Positions 1 to 62,144 of a stretch of 64,000 nt of DNA are shown piece by piece. The notes beneath the pieces are model-generated. The model worked only from the letters and a program-made list of their open reading frames with translations. It was not told the origin of the DNA and ran no database searches. Origin of the DNA: Schistosoma haematobium. Taxonomy: Eukaryota > Platyhelminthes > Trematoda > Strigeidida > Schistosomatidae. The translations under genes and the position numbers were made by a program. The stretch is from the NCBI RefSeq assembly GCF_000699445.3, contig NC_067201.1:14253501-14317500 (forward strand), read 5' to 3'. Every line of letters begins with the position of its first letter. The stretch's first letter is position 1.

Positions 1-1960
1 TAGCAATAGTTGTGGTAGGAAAGTTGTCGATAATATCTTTAAAGGGTCACAATAGTTAGTTTGAACCAATCCTAAGATTGATATTGACTGAAGTATCATT
101 TAAAGCTATATCCTAGTTCAAGACTATTCAGTAAGACTTGTATATCTTCAATTTTTTCACCTTGTGTAGGGATGAATAACCGTTTTCAATAATTTCATCA
201 TCAGGCTCTACAATTATAAGTTCATAATTATTGTGTTTCCAAGCCTCAAATAAAATATGCAAGTGAGTTTGGCAATATTGCTTGTTAAAAAAAAACGATG
301 AACTTTGCAAGGGAAATAACAAGTTTGCCATGTCTAATATAGGAATGTGGTAATCTAATCGTAGACCAAGTTAAATGCAAAGGCTTAAAATATCGCTTTT
401 GAATACATAATTTCGGTCTTCTGGCATTGTTCATGAAAGCTTCAGCTAAGTAGATAAGTTGTATCTTGATCCTTTAGGTAGATTGTTTGAAATGAGACGT
501 AAAACAGAAAAGGCTTCATCCATATAAACATGACTTTTACTATCTACCATCAAGTGAAAAGGATGAAGTTGTTAGCAGATTTTATAGCATCTTTTCTCAA
601 CCATGCTGGTACATGTTCGTGAGCCAACAACGGAAAAGCCTTCTGAGTAAGATCTATGTAAATAACTCCAATGGAGCAATTACACTGATATACACAAACG
701 AAGGAGCCCATCATCTATATCCTATCCAGGCCAAGCAAGTATAGGAGTGATAAATCTACTGATTTCGCCATCCATTTTTCCATTTAGCGTTATGGTGAGG
801 TTTTATGTAAATTTATAGAGTTTTTAATCTCTAGAACCTCTGTCTCATCTGGAGGAAGTTTCGCTTTTATAGATTTAGTAAACTGAATACAACATCTGAT
901 TATTTAAATAGTTAATAATTAGGACGAATAAATTTCAGTCAACTTAACATACTGCCTAAACACCACTCAATGTCATCATTTTATGCTTATTTCACTCCTG
1001 ATATCATCGTTCAATGACATTGGAAATCGAACAAATTTACTGAGGATGGACGTTCGGATCAATGGATTTCGACGTAATGAAGTGAAGGCACCAACTTCAA
1101 CTTGGTCTTGTACTGGGTGTAAACGCATGCACTGCTGATATATGCCTAAATGAAACAGGATATTTGTTCAGTAAGTCTTGATTTTCATAATTTTACACTC
1201 CGCGTAATGAATCATTTTTCACTGAGTAATTGCTTTAGTTAGGTGCATTTTGTAGAGTTTGGTTCACTTTTTAAGTTGTATCTGTCACAGATTGATCTTA
1301 GAAGCTTAAAAGTCCTAGACTTGAATCTTGATAGGATCGTGCTTTTGAGGCATCTCATGTCAGGACAAAACAGCTATCCAGTGAATCTTAGTTTCCAAAG
1401 ATATCCCAAGTGAAATCAGTTTGTGACGAATGCAGCCTACAATGGTAGATATCATTGATTCCCGTTGATCTAATATAAATATTATATCAAACAGAACATT
1501 CACTTATACATTGATACGTTACTACACTGAAACTTTACGCTATCTTGGATAACTTCCTTTCTTACATATTTATATCAAACATGTACTCTCAGTAGTAATA
1601 GCAAGAAAGAATCATTCATTAGAATAATAATCAAAATGTCGAAAAACTTGGGCGTTCCTGTTACTACTGATGAAATAAACAAAAATAAACCAAAACTCTA
1701 TTATACTCTTAGGTTTAAAGTTTCAAACATGTTTGTATAAACACTCCCTATATCATGTTCCAGTTTACTTGGAACAAAATGTTTTCTTTCTCATTTATTG
1801 AAGAAGTAAAAATATAAATAAACAAAAACTGAAATATAACTGAAGTCATTTAAAATACTTTACTGATCATGTTAATGAATGTGACGTTAAACAATGTCTC
1901 TTTATATTGACCAATCAAATCTCGCTGATTCCTATATGCTATCAGTAACCGTGTAAATGA
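1..1960. other. 3' flank, no gene seen
   Basis: A+T-rich DNA with stops in all frames and no recognisable domain, repeat family or RNA. Confidence 0.6.
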
Positions 1961-1962
1961 AA

Positions 1963-2178
1963 ATCAGAATGGGGTTAGTGGAGATTGTAGTAATTTTAAT
2001 AGTTGAATTCTTGAGTCGATTAAAGGTAGACCACCAGTGAAAACCTGGAAGTAACGGACGGCCGTTTTGTCCTAGTATGGAACAGTGTGCATCCACAATC
2101 CCGCATGCGAGACTCGAACCCAGTATTTTCGGTTTTTTTGCGAACGCTTAAACTCCAGACCAGTGCTTCTACAGTTGG
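1963..2178 (-). repeat. Family 2 hammerhead repeat, decayed copy
   Basis: Begins with the family terminal sequence (ATCAGAATGGGG...GTGGAGATTGTAG) and runs through the tail, a ribozyme remnant that has lost the CTGANGA strand, and a tRNA-like B-box complement near 2113. It stops at a 27-nt (TA)n tract (2179-2205). Confidence 0.75.

Positions 2179-2205
<27 letters not shown>
2179..2205. repeat. (TA)n tract
   Basis: About 27 nt of pure TA directly at the broken end of a family 2 copy. Confidence 0.95.
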
Positions 2206-2209
<4 letters not shown>

Positions 2210-2429
2210 AAATGCAAGATCATCTATCAATTCTTAGTAATAACCAAGCTGATTTCGTTAAGTGGAATATTTTTTTCTGTTAATTTCATTGATAGACATT
2301 TGAAAATAATTGACAAAAAGTTTTAGGATAAGATTTCATTCCTTTTGACATCCATTATTAAATTGCATCTACAATATTTGAGAAAATGATCTTGACTACC
2401 GGAGTTGGATATATCAAACACGATTATAC

Positions 2430-2710
2430 CAAATTCACTTGCTGTTGTTTTACTTGTATCTTCCCATTGTTATTTAAGACTGCAATTGATCAGTCTCATG
2501 TTGGATTATGTGCATCCTGTTTGGATTGCATCGATATAACCTTGAGCCACAATGTTTTTAAGTAAACATAGATAGTGGCTGACAGTGAAATCCAGGACAT
2601 GCGTTTCGTTCAACTTGAGACTCGTCAGCTGGATGTACCTACGTCGTACGATTGATGTCCAATCCGGGACTTGAACCCAAGATCATGCTAGTTTGTCTGT
2701 TTAATTGTAG
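2430..2710 (-). repeat. Smalpha-like hammerhead repeat (family 1)
   Basis: Starts with the family arm (ATTCACTTG..., TTGATCAG..., then GTGGCTGACAGTG), contains a minus-sense hammerhead at 2590-2634 and a B-box (GGTTCAAGTCCC, minus) near 2675. It is truncated within the tRNA-like head. Confidence 0.8.
2590..2634 (-). ncRNA. Minimal type I hammerhead ribozyme, family 1
   Basis: Minus strand: stem I ATCCAG/CTGGAT, core CTGACGA, GAAA and a C at the cleavage position, helix III AC-GCAT-GT. Helix II (GTCT...GAAC) is weakened by mismatch. Core residues match the consensus, so activity is possible but doubtful. Confidence 0.7.
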
Positions 2711-5093
2711 AAATTAGTTTAGTGTATAAATGGCTTTTCGTTTACATGAACTGAGTTCAACTAGTAAACAGTTGAAAATCAGAAAATATTGGAATTTCTC
2801 AGATACACATGCCTAAAATCCAGAAATCCCAGATCTTTTGTAAAACACATTATCAAAAAAAAAATGATGACCTACATTTCCGAATTTATTCAGTTCATAT
2901 TATAGAGTATCAGTTATAGTTATGCTAGAAGGACTTCACTAGTAATATCACCTCTAACTAGAACATTATAAATATACATCGTAAAGTTCGTTAGTCACTT
3001 GTTGAATAATAAAAAAAATAATCAATTATTGCCACAAACTAATCATCGCTAGACTACTTTTCTGTCAAGAGGTGATTATTTGAATCCGAGCATATTAACC
3101 CAATAATCAATAAAAGAATAACAGTAAGAGAAACACAAGATAAAATTGATACTTATTGTCTAATATTTATTTATTTTTCTCTCTCCCTCTCACTCTTATT
3201 CTTCTTGAAATCTTGTAATAATAATAATAAGAATAAGAATAAGCATGTTTATCGTTTGTTTATACAAAACAAAAATGTATTTGTTTATCAGTTTTCTTGA
3301 TAAATTTACTCGGTTACATGGTCCTCTTTTTTTAATTATGTGAAAACATGACTGTTTACTTTGTCGTTTGATTTTCACACAAAAAAAGAAAGAAAAAAAA
3401 GAAGATAAAATGTAAAACATTGGTCAATCATCACAATCGTTATAATAATAATAATAATAATAATAATGATATAAACAGACAAATAATGAAATTACATATT
3501 ACAGATAACATTTGGTAGTTAGTAATCAGTAGTAATAGTAATATGAAAAGAGGAATCATATTACTAATAAATGCATTGATTTGTATTGCAAATATATAAA
3601 AATGGACAAGGGTTAACATTTATCATTGTCATAATAGGAATTTATATCTATATATATCTAAACGTATGTATCTTTGCATATATCTGTATATATTATAATG
3701 TATAGGTATCCTTTATTATGAATATAATTTCTAACCTAATAGTTAACAAATAAGCATAAAACAATGAGGCACACAAGTGAGAAGAATATAGGCAACTAAA
3801 AACAAAACAAAACAAAAACGAAAACAACTCAAGATAAACTTGAATGTACATAGTCTATAAACAGGTAAATAAGAAATAGGGGAGTACATGAATATTAATG
3901 ATGAATAGTTGACATAAAACAAAAAAAATAATAAACGTTTATAAATTCATTTGAAAAAAGTGGTGTGTGCTGGGGGGGGGTTAACAAGCAATAGAAGAAA
4001 ACATTACGATAAAATGTTGCAGTTAATTTCACTTTTTACATATCAACAAGAAAAAAAGTAGATATTATTGCCATAACAACATAATTGATAATGATGATGA
4101 TGAATAGGTTAATGTTATTCACATTAATTCACATTGATTTATTCAATATATTTTGGTTACTATTAATATTATTCCTACTTGAAAGAATTAACTTCATGTA
4201 CACAAACTGATATCAATTGAACAATGATTCAGGAAAGAAGTAATGAATATGTGTTTATCTCAAATTTACATTATTAAAAAAATACAAATCAATAACTAGT
4301 GTTCTTTGATATTCAATAGTTTGTTTTTCTTCTTCAATGGTTATCAGTTAAAAATAAAGTGTACTTTGCGATTATATACAATTGTAGACTTTCACAACAA
4401 CAACGACAACAGCAACAAGAAAGCATCAGTTGAATAGAATTGTTTCATTGAACATCACACATTCATATGTTGATTATTATAATAGTTTAGTGTTTAAAAA
4501 ATTAATAATCTAAATTGTTTAAATGTTTATCATGATACCGACAATCATCATCGTTGTCGTCGTCATCATCATCATATTGGTATTCAATTAAAAAGATTCA
4601 AGGAGATTCAAAACACTAATAACAATGTCGTCTATTAAAACAAAATCATTTAAAGGCTTCATTGGCAATTATAAATAAAGTTATCATGTGTCTACTTATT
4701 TTTCAGTGTTTTTTTAAGACAGTAATTAAAAAGTATTAGAAATCATTTACAATTTCATATATATATCGTATTGTTTTGATGATTATCATTTGAAGAATGT
4801 CGAAAGAACAAACTCAGAAAGAAAGAAAGAAGGGAGGAAGGAAAGGGAGAAAAGAGAAGAGGAAAACTTACCAAAATATATAAACTAGAAATGTACAATG
4901 TCTGTAGATATGCAAAAACAATAACTGTTATCGATTTTATCAATAATTAAAAAAAGAAGTTATCTTTCTCTCTTCTCCTGGTGACCTATGTAAAGCATCA
5001 TTACATGGGTTGTTTAATTATCAATATTAATTGTTTACAAATGTTTGATTATATTCTTATTTTATATAACCATTATTTGATTGAATATTGAAT
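2711..5093. other. 3' flank and possible 3'UTR of the kinase gene
   Basis: A+T-rich, with short runs of (ATA)n, (GAT)n and poly-A. Some of it is probably 3'UTR, but no transcript end can be fixed. No other gene seen. Confidence 0.5.
4138..4143 (-). promoter_or_regulatory. Candidate poly(A) signal (AATAAA) for the kinase gene
   Basis: Minus-strand AATAAA about 950 nt downstream of the stop codon. In DNA this A+T-rich such hexamers are common, and others occur farther left (for example near 3711), so this is only a candidate. Confidence 0.25.
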
Positions 5094-54486
<49,393 letters not shown>

Positions 54487-54540
54487 CTGTAAGTAAGTGA
54501 AACAAGAGGATAGCAAGGTGAAATATAAATGGGAGAAACA

Positions 54541-54850
54541 AAATGGATGGTGACTAGCAGTGAAATTCAAGACGCACGTTTAGTCCTATTTGGGACCCGT
54601 CAGCTCGAGTCCAGGAGTGAACATCAACTCTGAGATGCAGGTACATCCAGCCGACGAGTCTCAAATAGGATGAAACGCACGTCCTGAATTCAACTGCTAG
54701 CCACTATCCATCTTTGCTTATAGCGCTTGTGATTTAAAGTAATATCGAGGTAATCCGCACAGTATGCACATATGCCAATAACAGACTGATCAATTACAGT
54801 GCTAAGCATCAATGGGAAGTTTCAAACAAATAATACGAAATGAATTAATG
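54541..54850. repeat. Smalpha-like inverted pair
   Basis: Minus-sense ribozyme remnant (54564-54608, CTGACGG and TAAA) faces a plus-sense one (54645-54689, core CCGACGA). GACTAGCAG on the left mirrors CTGCTAGCCACTATCC on the right; the right arm runs on to about 54850. It starts 55 bp upstream of exon e1. Confidence 0.87.
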
Positions 54851-55164
54851 AATGTGGTAAAGTTAAGAATGTAAATTGATGGATATTAGTTTAAGAATTC
54901 GGAGGTTAAACATTCTCTTCGAAGCCTGAATGTGATAGGTTTAATTTTTAAGTGGGTTTGCAGATGCAAAATATTGAGAGTTCCATATAAGAATACAACA
55001 ACTGTCTACTGTTTTCCTGCTTTGAAAGACTGTTTAACTAAATTCGGTCAGTAATATAAAAACAGATGATTATTGACCATTATTTAACGAATAAGCATAG
55101 GTTCATAATTTAAACTGTGGAAAATCTACAATCGCCACACATCCCCTTTTACCAACAACAATCA

Positions 55165-55560
55165 TGAGCTCACTAGTAGCTAGTTTTAACATACAATTCT
55201 TGGAGTTCTAGTGAGAAGTCATGAAAAGTGGAATTCAACCATGTAGAGTGCGAGACAGTTATTCACTGCACCTAGTTGATGAGGATTAGACATTATCGTG
55301 AGTTGATTGAAATTAGACATTGGCACTTTCGAATCCTTGTTCAGTGATCTACATGTTAAGCATTCGCGCTTGAGATCAAAAGACCTTAGTTCGATTCTCA
55401 GATGCAAGTTTGTGAATAGGCACTGCTGAGGAGTTTCATACTAGCATGAAACAGTCGTACAGTGGTTCCAGATTTTCAATGATGGTCTAGTTAAGATCAG
55501 TTCATGATGTAAACTATGGAAATTTTACAATTCCCACAAATACCCCATGATAATTATATT
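55165..55560 (+). repeat. Family 2 hammerhead repeat, long form
   Basis: 5' region (GTTCTAGTGAGAAGTCATGA), A- and B-box-like segments (AGTTCGATTCTC), ribozyme motif 55420-55465 (core CTGAGGA and GAAA kept, helix II and cleavage base altered) and tail. Confidence 0.82.
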
Positions 55561-56100
55561 TTCTATTGAATTGTATATATACAGTGAAATAACGAGAGAT
55601 TACAAGGCATTCTGTAACTCGTTAATCAATTTCACGGTAAATATAAAAATGGCACTTCAAAAAATGAATAATGAACTGGAATTTCAGCTGTACCATAGGG
55701 GAAACTAGTTATTTATTTTGAAAATATTCATGTGGTTTCACTTAACCTTGTTTTCATGGTTATACGCCTCATGAACACAACAAACGAGAACTGTTCCAAT
55801 AGTCATTGGTTCCTCTGAACAAAGCAACCAACAGCATTTTAAACGAGTAAACATATGAAATGTCTTTTCATTCACAGGATGTATTTTATTCAAGGTGATG
55901 GCTGTGGATACTTATCTTTATCAATATTCCAGTGAACTACAAATTATTTTTGCGAAATTCGCATAAAGGCCTACAAATCAATGCCTCAAAATTTTTCAGC
56001 CCAGAGTCATTTGATAAGAGACGAATCTACCAAACTGTGTCAATATGGATCAATAGTTTAATACTTTTCCGGTTTTTCTTTAGGAACGCAATTCTATTTA

Positions 56101-56102
<2 letters not shown>

Positions 56103-56166
<64 letters not shown>
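56103..56166. repeat. (TA)n tract
   Basis: 64 nt of pure TA, the longest in the window. Confidence 0.97.
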
Positions 56167-56168
<2 letters not shown>

Positions 56169-57394
56169 CTCAGTGTACACATGAACAAAGATAATAAGAA
56201 ATTCGAATTTACTTTTGCGATTAAACTATAAAGGCCTGAATAAAATATGCAAATATTGTCTAAGTCAAGTCAAATGACATTTGCATCATTTAATGTGTAT
56301 CTCTATACAGATTTCTCTGTTTATATTTATGTGTGTATAGATTACAAAGAGTGATTCTGTCTGTTTATGTAAACTTTAGTTGGTCTCTCCTTTTCCTCAT
56401 AAAATAAGTATGGGTAATAATGATAATAGCAGTTAGATTTTCGTTTTAACATCCGTTCTATTTGTGTTACTGACTTTATTCTATTCAATAAATAGACAAG
56501 TTATTTCAGGAATGCTAGATCGAATCTATCTCCAATGACCTTGACTGACGAAAATAGATCATCCAATCGTGTTGAAGATGAATGTATGGATTAGGATTGT
56601 GTGATGGATACATAAGCATATTTCTATTGTTTTATTTTTATTTCATTTATATTGTAAATAATTTTTCTATCCCTTTAAGCAAAATTTAGACAGGAAAATT
56701 AATTTATGACTGATCGAACAATTAGTTCCATAATTTTGTATCTGATTAACTTATCCGAGAGAAGTTAGACTTCTTATTTCCAAAATTCTTCACCCGAAAA
56801 ATACTATGAGAAATACTATGACTGATGGATTAAGCTTTTGTGAACATGAGATGGCTGAAGTGAGTCGATTTATTCAAAAGCATATGTTTGAGATTACAAC
56901 CAAGAATTCTCAGCGCAAAATGTGTAATAATTGAGGAAATATCTTTTCTTAATACCATACATCCATTATACGGAAATTCGATACAAGAATTCCTATAATA
57001 TCACTTCTCAGTTATTTTTCCAAAGGACATACACTAATGGGACAACATATCAACTGTGTTAGCTTCGCTTGAATTGTGCAGTAGTTTATTTTAAGATAGG
57101 TAGCAAACCTTTTATAAAAGCATCTGAACGTAGTAGGCAGCTAATATACATCATTTGCAAAAATAAAACCATGATATATACTTAGTTATAAAGAAATTAA
57201 AGTGATCCTGAAGTTTTGATTGAATCATTAATACCGTTTAATAACTTAATTAGTGTGTACAATCGATTGATTACTGAGACGTTTAGTTCTTTTAGATTTT
57301 TATCAAATTCTGTCGATCAGGTTGAAATGTGACTACTATTCTAAATGACTTGGCACTGCAGAAGCTGATTTTGATTTAAAGAGGTTGAAACCAG

Positions 57395-57560
57395 TCGGAA
57401 AGAAACCCTGCACTTAGATTTCGCGCTAGTTGGCACTCGTCAACAATGTGTACTTGCAATTATGACGGAATTGGTCCTCTTCGTGGGATTCAAACATGGG
57501 TCACCGAGTTTCAGTCCGACATTGCGCACTAATCAGTGATCAATGTATTGTGAGCATCTC
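57395..57560 (-). repeat. Family 3 hammerhead-like repeat
   Basis: Minus strand: TTGACGAGTGCCAACTAGCG then CGAAATCTAAGTGCAGGG, B-box GTTTGAATCCC and a tRNA-like head. Confidence 0.65.
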
Positions 57561-58059
57561 AGTATTACAAGAGGTCAATCAAAGCCTGAGTAACTCATTG
57601 CTAACGTCTCAGACTAAGAAACTGGCTGATACAAGTTCATATCTCATAGAGCGTCAGTTCCTTCCTTACTGATAAATGACAACTAGTATTAAGCCTCAAT
57701 CCAGGGATTATTTACGTCTACCCTTAGCCATCTACCATCTGTCACTGTGCATGTAAATGATGAGAACGATAAACTGTCCACAGTTCTTGAGCTATTTTCC
57801 TGAAGTAATTGGTAAGAAAGCAAGTGTTTTTATGAGAATTCATATGGAACTAGATAACTTGATAATGAACAACATAGATTTAAAAATTTTTATTAACCAT
57901 ACATCACAAACAAATCATTACGGAAAAATAGCATGATTCGTTTGCCAGTGCAGCGCGGTGATAACGAATAACTTGGTATTGCACTTAAAATTTTCAGAAA
58001 GTAGACATGTTATTCACAATGGTGATTTAATCTTTTAATATAGCAGGTGTTGACTGCAG

Positions 58060-58255
58060 GCAGTCAACAGGGGACCGTGCTTGATATATATTTTGTGTAA
58101 TTTGAAACTCTTCAGTGAGGTATACCTGTAATCTTTGGGGAACTGATGATCCTTGGCGGGTTCGACCCAATGATACCAGATTCACAGTTACACAGCTATT
58201 GGTACCACAAGTGAACCCCTGTATGACTGAGATACGTTGACAGTTAACTGATCAA
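58060..58255 (-). repeat. Family 3 repeat, decayed
   Basis: Shares GGTATACCTGTAATC, GGGTTCGACC (B-box complement) and the tRNA-like end with other family 3 copies; the ribozyme core is lost. Confidence 0.55.
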
Positions 58256-58954
58256 TAAGTAATGAACAATATCATCTATGTTAAGTTCTTTCTAGTGAAA
58301 ATCGAATTTCATTCGATGTTTTAATATTTTAGAGTAAAGGTGTCATGAATTTGGGATAAGAACAGTTGGTTTTTTAGATGTAATTAGGTTTCGGTTATTA
58401 GAAGTTACATGAAATAACTGACAATCGATTTGATAAGTATTCGACAACATGAGTTTCATGAGTGAAATTACCAATATGCTAAAAATGACTAGTTTACAAA
58501 TAGTGTATAACATAATCTAGAACTAATTAAAAAGGTATAGACTCGTTTATTTCCATCTTGAACAATTCATTTTTTTGTTGCTTAGAGATGGGCTTGCATA
58601 GTTTAGTTTAGATTTAAGTTTGTTCACGTAACAAATTGATACAATCCGAGGAACTAGCTAGGAAAAAACCAGACAGTTACTTCAATTTTATTTGAAACTC
58701 CTTAACAGTGTGCGTTCATCGCATCCATCACATATTGAATCTAACAAGATCAAATCATGTTACCTTTAGACCATTTAGTTGAAATCTAAATGGTCTACAT
58801 TTCTAACTAAACTGAATGATAATAAGTTCGCTAGAAGTATTACACTAAGAATTTATGAATGGTGAGGTTCAATCTTTATCAATAATAGGAAAGTCAATTA
58901 CTAACTAATAATCTTGGATAATTTTGTGCTACATCATCAATTCATAGTTTCACA

Positions 58955-59313
58955 GGTTGAAATCATGAGTCAGTTGAAGCTAGACCACCATTGTAAACCT
59001 GGAAGCACTGGACGGCCGTTTCGTCCTAGTATAGGACTCCTCAGCAGTGCGCATCCACGAACCCGCCCCCGCGGGATTCGAACCCAGGACCTACTGGCTT
59101 CGCGCGCGAGCACCTAACCACTAGACCACTGAGCCAGCATCCAACGATGTTTATGTCTAACTTCAACCAATCCACGAAGTTGCGCCATAGAACACCATTG
59201 TCTTCAGTGAGCTGATATCTCACAACAGACCTGGTTGAACTCCACTGGTGACGGCTTCTCACTAGAACTCCAGGAGGTTCTCCTGAAGTCAGTCATTAAT
59301 GAGCAGTTGATTA
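58955..59313 (-). repeat. Family 2 hammerhead repeat, long form, minus arm of an inverted pair
   Basis: Tail, intact ribozyme (59005-59050), B-box complement GGGATTCGAACCC, A-box complement CCACTAGACCACTGAGCC and the 5' region ending CTCACTAGAACTCCAGGAG. Nearly identical in its first 200 bp to the complement of 59370-59560. Confidence 0.93.
59005..59050 (-). ncRNA. Hammerhead ribozyme, family 2, intact core
   Basis: Minus strand: stem I GCACTG/CAGTGC perfect, core CTGAGGA, helix II GTCC/GGAC, GAAA, helix III AC-GGCC-GT, C at the cleavage site. All conserved positions match. Confidence 0.88.
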
Positions 59314-59602
59314 TTATCAGAATGAGTTTTGTGGAGATTTTAGTAGAGATTTTAGTTAGACATTAACACCGTTGGATGCCGGCTCAGTAGTCTAATGGTC
59401 AAGTGCTCGCGCGCGAAGCCAGTAGGTCCTGGGTTCGAATCCCGCGGGGGCGGGTTCGTGGATGCGCACTGCTGAGGAGTCCTATACTAGGACGAAACGG
59501 CCGTCCAGTGCTTCCAGGTTTTCAATGGTGGTCTAGCTTCAACTGACTCATGATTTCAACTTGTGAAACTTACTAAAATCTCCACAAAACTCATTCTGAT
59601 AA
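59314..59602 (+). mobile_element. Family 2 element with perfect 32-bp terminal inverted repeats
   Basis: 59314-59345 is the exact reverse complement of 59571-59602. Inside are A-box-like GGCTCAGTAGTCTAATGG, B-box GGGTTCGAATCCC and an intact hammerhead (59466-59511). The 5' region of long copies is missing here. The inner termini resemble ends at 1963 and near 60630, so they belong to the family. Confidence 0.9.
59466..59511 (+). ncRNA. Hammerhead ribozyme, family 2, intact core
   Basis: Same 46-nt sequence as 59005-59050 on the other strand: stem I GCACTG/CAGTGC, CTGAGGA, GTCC/GGAC, GAAA, AC-GGCC-GT, C17. Such short helix III forms are thought to work best as dimers. Confidence 0.88.
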
Positions 59603-59847
59603 TTCATAGTTTGTTTGTTTGTTTTTTCTTTTAGATTTGTATATCATCTATTTGATTATGTAATTGACTATCTATTTTATTACGTTTCATCAATGTACTA
59701 AATAATTAAATAGAATTCATTAAAACTCTCCTATTTCCTTTCTATGCTTACAACACATTAAACAATGTACGTTGATTTTTAACCGATTCCCTTTATGTAT
59801 TTATGTGCATAGGTGTGTATGTGAGGGTGAGTGGTGTAACACTGCCG

Positions 59848-59848
<1 letters not shown>

Positions 59849-59936
<88 letters not shown>

Positions 59937-59948
59937 AAGAAGAAGGAG
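59849..59948. repeat. Compound (AAT)n-(AAG)n tract
   Basis: About 60 nt of AAT followed directly by about 40 nt of AAG. The apparent poly-Asn/poly-Lys and poly-Tyr/poly-Ser ORFs here are artefacts. Confidence 0.95.
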
Positions 59949-60324
59949 AAGCAGAAGAAGACATGAACGCATAGATTTCTGAATTCAAATTCAATATGTT
60001 ATAAATTTGACTGAAGAAAAAAGAAAGAATGAGAATGTAAGCAACGAAAAAACACAAGAAAAAACAACCATATTCGATAAAACGGATAGGATATACAAAG
60101 CCGTAAAAGACGTTATCAGTTTCATGTTGTTGTTTTTTTCTCTAAATTTAAAAGCAAAACCTTGTATATTCATTTATTTTGATTGGGAAAAAGGAAGACA
60201 AAAAGGGGATAAAAATCTATTGTAGACATATTTTTAATGTTTAAATCAGTTTCTTTTTTATTTAAAAGGTTGGATTAATTTTATTTTTCATTGAAATTAC
60301 TTGATCAGTAATTTTCAACCAAGT

Positions 60325-60650
60325 CTGTTGTGAGATAGTAACTCATAGAAGACAATGGTGAACGGTGGTGCAATTTCGTAGACTGTTCGAAGTTAGACAT
60401 TGGTACCGTTGGATGACGGCCCAGTGGTCTACAGGTTAAGCGATCGCGCGCGAACCCGATAGGTCCTGGATTCGAATCCCACAGGGTGAGATCGTGGATG
60501 AGCAGTGATGAGGAGTCTCACGTTAAGACAAAATGTCCTTCCAGTGCTTCCAAGTTTTCCATGGTGGTCTAGCTTCGATTAACTCATAAACTCAACTATT
60601 AAATTACTACAATCGTTACAAAATCCACCTTCTGATAATGTTTTTAATGT
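60325..60650 (+). repeat. Family 2 hammerhead repeat
   Basis: 5' region, A-box-like GGCCCAGTGGTCTACAGG, B-box ATTCGAATCCC, decayed ribozyme (core disrupted near 60505) and tail ending with the terminal sequence AAAATCCACCTTCTGATAAT. Confidence 0.85.
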
Positions 60651-60679
60651 TTTAATCAGTTCCTTTTTTAAATTTGCTC

Positions 60680-60915
60680 CGTATTGCTCACTTGAATCTT
60701 CCCACTGATGTTTGGGACTGCAATAGGTCAGTCTCTTATTGGCATATGTGTATACTGTGTGGATTACCTCGATATTGCCTTAAGTCACAAGCATTATAAG
60801 CAGGGATGGATGGTTGCTAGCAGTGGAATCCAGAACATGCGTTTCATCCAATTTGAGACTCGTCGGCTGGATGCATCTGCATCTCAGATTTGATGTTCAC
60901 ATGGGGTTACATACA
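60680..60915 (-). repeat. Smalpha-like hammerhead repeat
   Basis: Full arm from TATTGCTCACTTGAATC, then GTTGCTAGCAGTGGAATCC and a minus-sense ribozyme motif (60828-60872) whose core is CCGACGA (U4 to C, inactive by rule). Confidence 0.82.
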
Positions 60916-61939
60916 ACTATTAAGTATAAGGTGGTATTAACTCAAAAGGCATTTCATCTTAATTTTAAGATGATAGATAATTCACAATAAAATGCCTACA
61001 AAGTCATATACAGGATCCAAATTGAAGTATACAAGTCACATAACAGACAGATAATTGGTTTCAGTCTAATGATTCTGTATTTTTACCGAATTTCCATCGA
61101 TTCAATGTAATTAATAAATAACTTTAAGTAGAGTCGAATTCACTGAGAATTAATTGAACTAGGAACTCCACTCAACTATTACATCACCCATCCTTAATGT
61201 TTCCTTGATTCTAACACCAAATAACCTCTGTCCTGTTCTTGCGTATGTATATATATATAGTTATCTTGGATAACCTTTGTCGTTCCTATCCTTTACATTC
61301 ACTTATGTCAATTGTTCTATATTATTTCTTATCTCAATGTAAAATTCTAATACATACTTGGTTGTAAGCAGCTGATGAGAAACCACGAAATATAATGAAT
61401 TCATCTTATTCTGTATCTATATTTGTTCTGGCTTTATTTAAATTCATAAAGGGAACTAATTGCATGAAATAAGAATATTTTGTATAATAATTATAGACCT
61501 GTTCTGAAAAGAATTTTTAGACAGAAAAATGATCGATGAAGTCAACAAGGTGTGTGAAGTAAAGATAGAATTTGAAACCTTGAGACATTGAGAGATAGTT
61601 GTTATATGTCGTGAACAAATATATGAATAATTTAAACAGACTCCATAAGTGAATGATATTGTATACAACAGGCGACCTTATAGTCTTGAATTCTATATCA
61701 TTTGAAAATCTATGGTATGCACTTCTAAACAAATCCTAAACTAAAGATAAAGTTATTAAACAATCTAATGGTTCCTCATGTAGATGTCAACCTCTCACCA
61801 GAGTTAATCTTAAAATTATACAACTGTAGGATAAAAACACATGCATGTAAACATAAATATTTCTTTCTCCATTTAATATTGATTTCAGGGATTTAATTTT
61901 TAGCATATATTATATAACTGTAAAGTGGTGAATGGAGAT

Positions 61940-62110
61940 TATTGAGAGGAAACCCTGCTTGACTTAGGTTCCATGCTATTTGGCACTCATCAGCAGGGTA
62001 TACCTGTAAACTTGATGGAACTAATGCTGCCTCACGGATTCAACGCCTTGTCACTCAGCTTTACAATCAGCGATATTACCACTGAGTTATTTGGGTAGCA
62101 AATGACCTCT
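61940..62110 (-). repeat. Family 3 hammerhead-like repeat
   Basis: Best copy. tRNA-like head on the minus strand (AACTCAGTGGTAATATCG as A-box; GTTGAATCCG as B-box) and hammerhead-like core 61953-61998. It directly abuts the RTE element. Confidence 0.75.
61953..61998 (-). ncRNA. Hammerhead-like motif, family 3
   Basis: CCCTG/CAGGG outer stem, core CTGATGA, hairpin GTGCC...GCAT, then GGAA (consensus of other copies GAAA) and ACCTAAGT (others ACCTAGGT). Three bases instead of one separate helix III from stem I, so it departs from the canonical fold. Confidence 0.5.
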
Positions 62111-62144
62111 CTCATGATGTATTTTGTGTCGACTACCTCGAATT

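Noticed and set aside
55738..55860. Possible upstream SH2 exon of the kinase
   Set aside because: A GTTAAGT donor-like site exists on the minus strand, but no frame upstream shows SH2 residues and stops occur close by.
55932..56231. Plus-strand 99-codon gene
   Set aside because: The ORF runs through a (TA)n tract, with no domain, splice context or conserved motif.
59378..59450. Functional tRNA gene
   Set aside because: A- and B-box-like sequences are present, but the cloverleaf arms do not close and the same sequence recurs as the head of a dispersed repeat.
59772..60057. Poly-Asn/Lys or poly-Tyr/Ser proteins
   Set aside because: Both are translations of the (AAT)n-(AAG)n tract.
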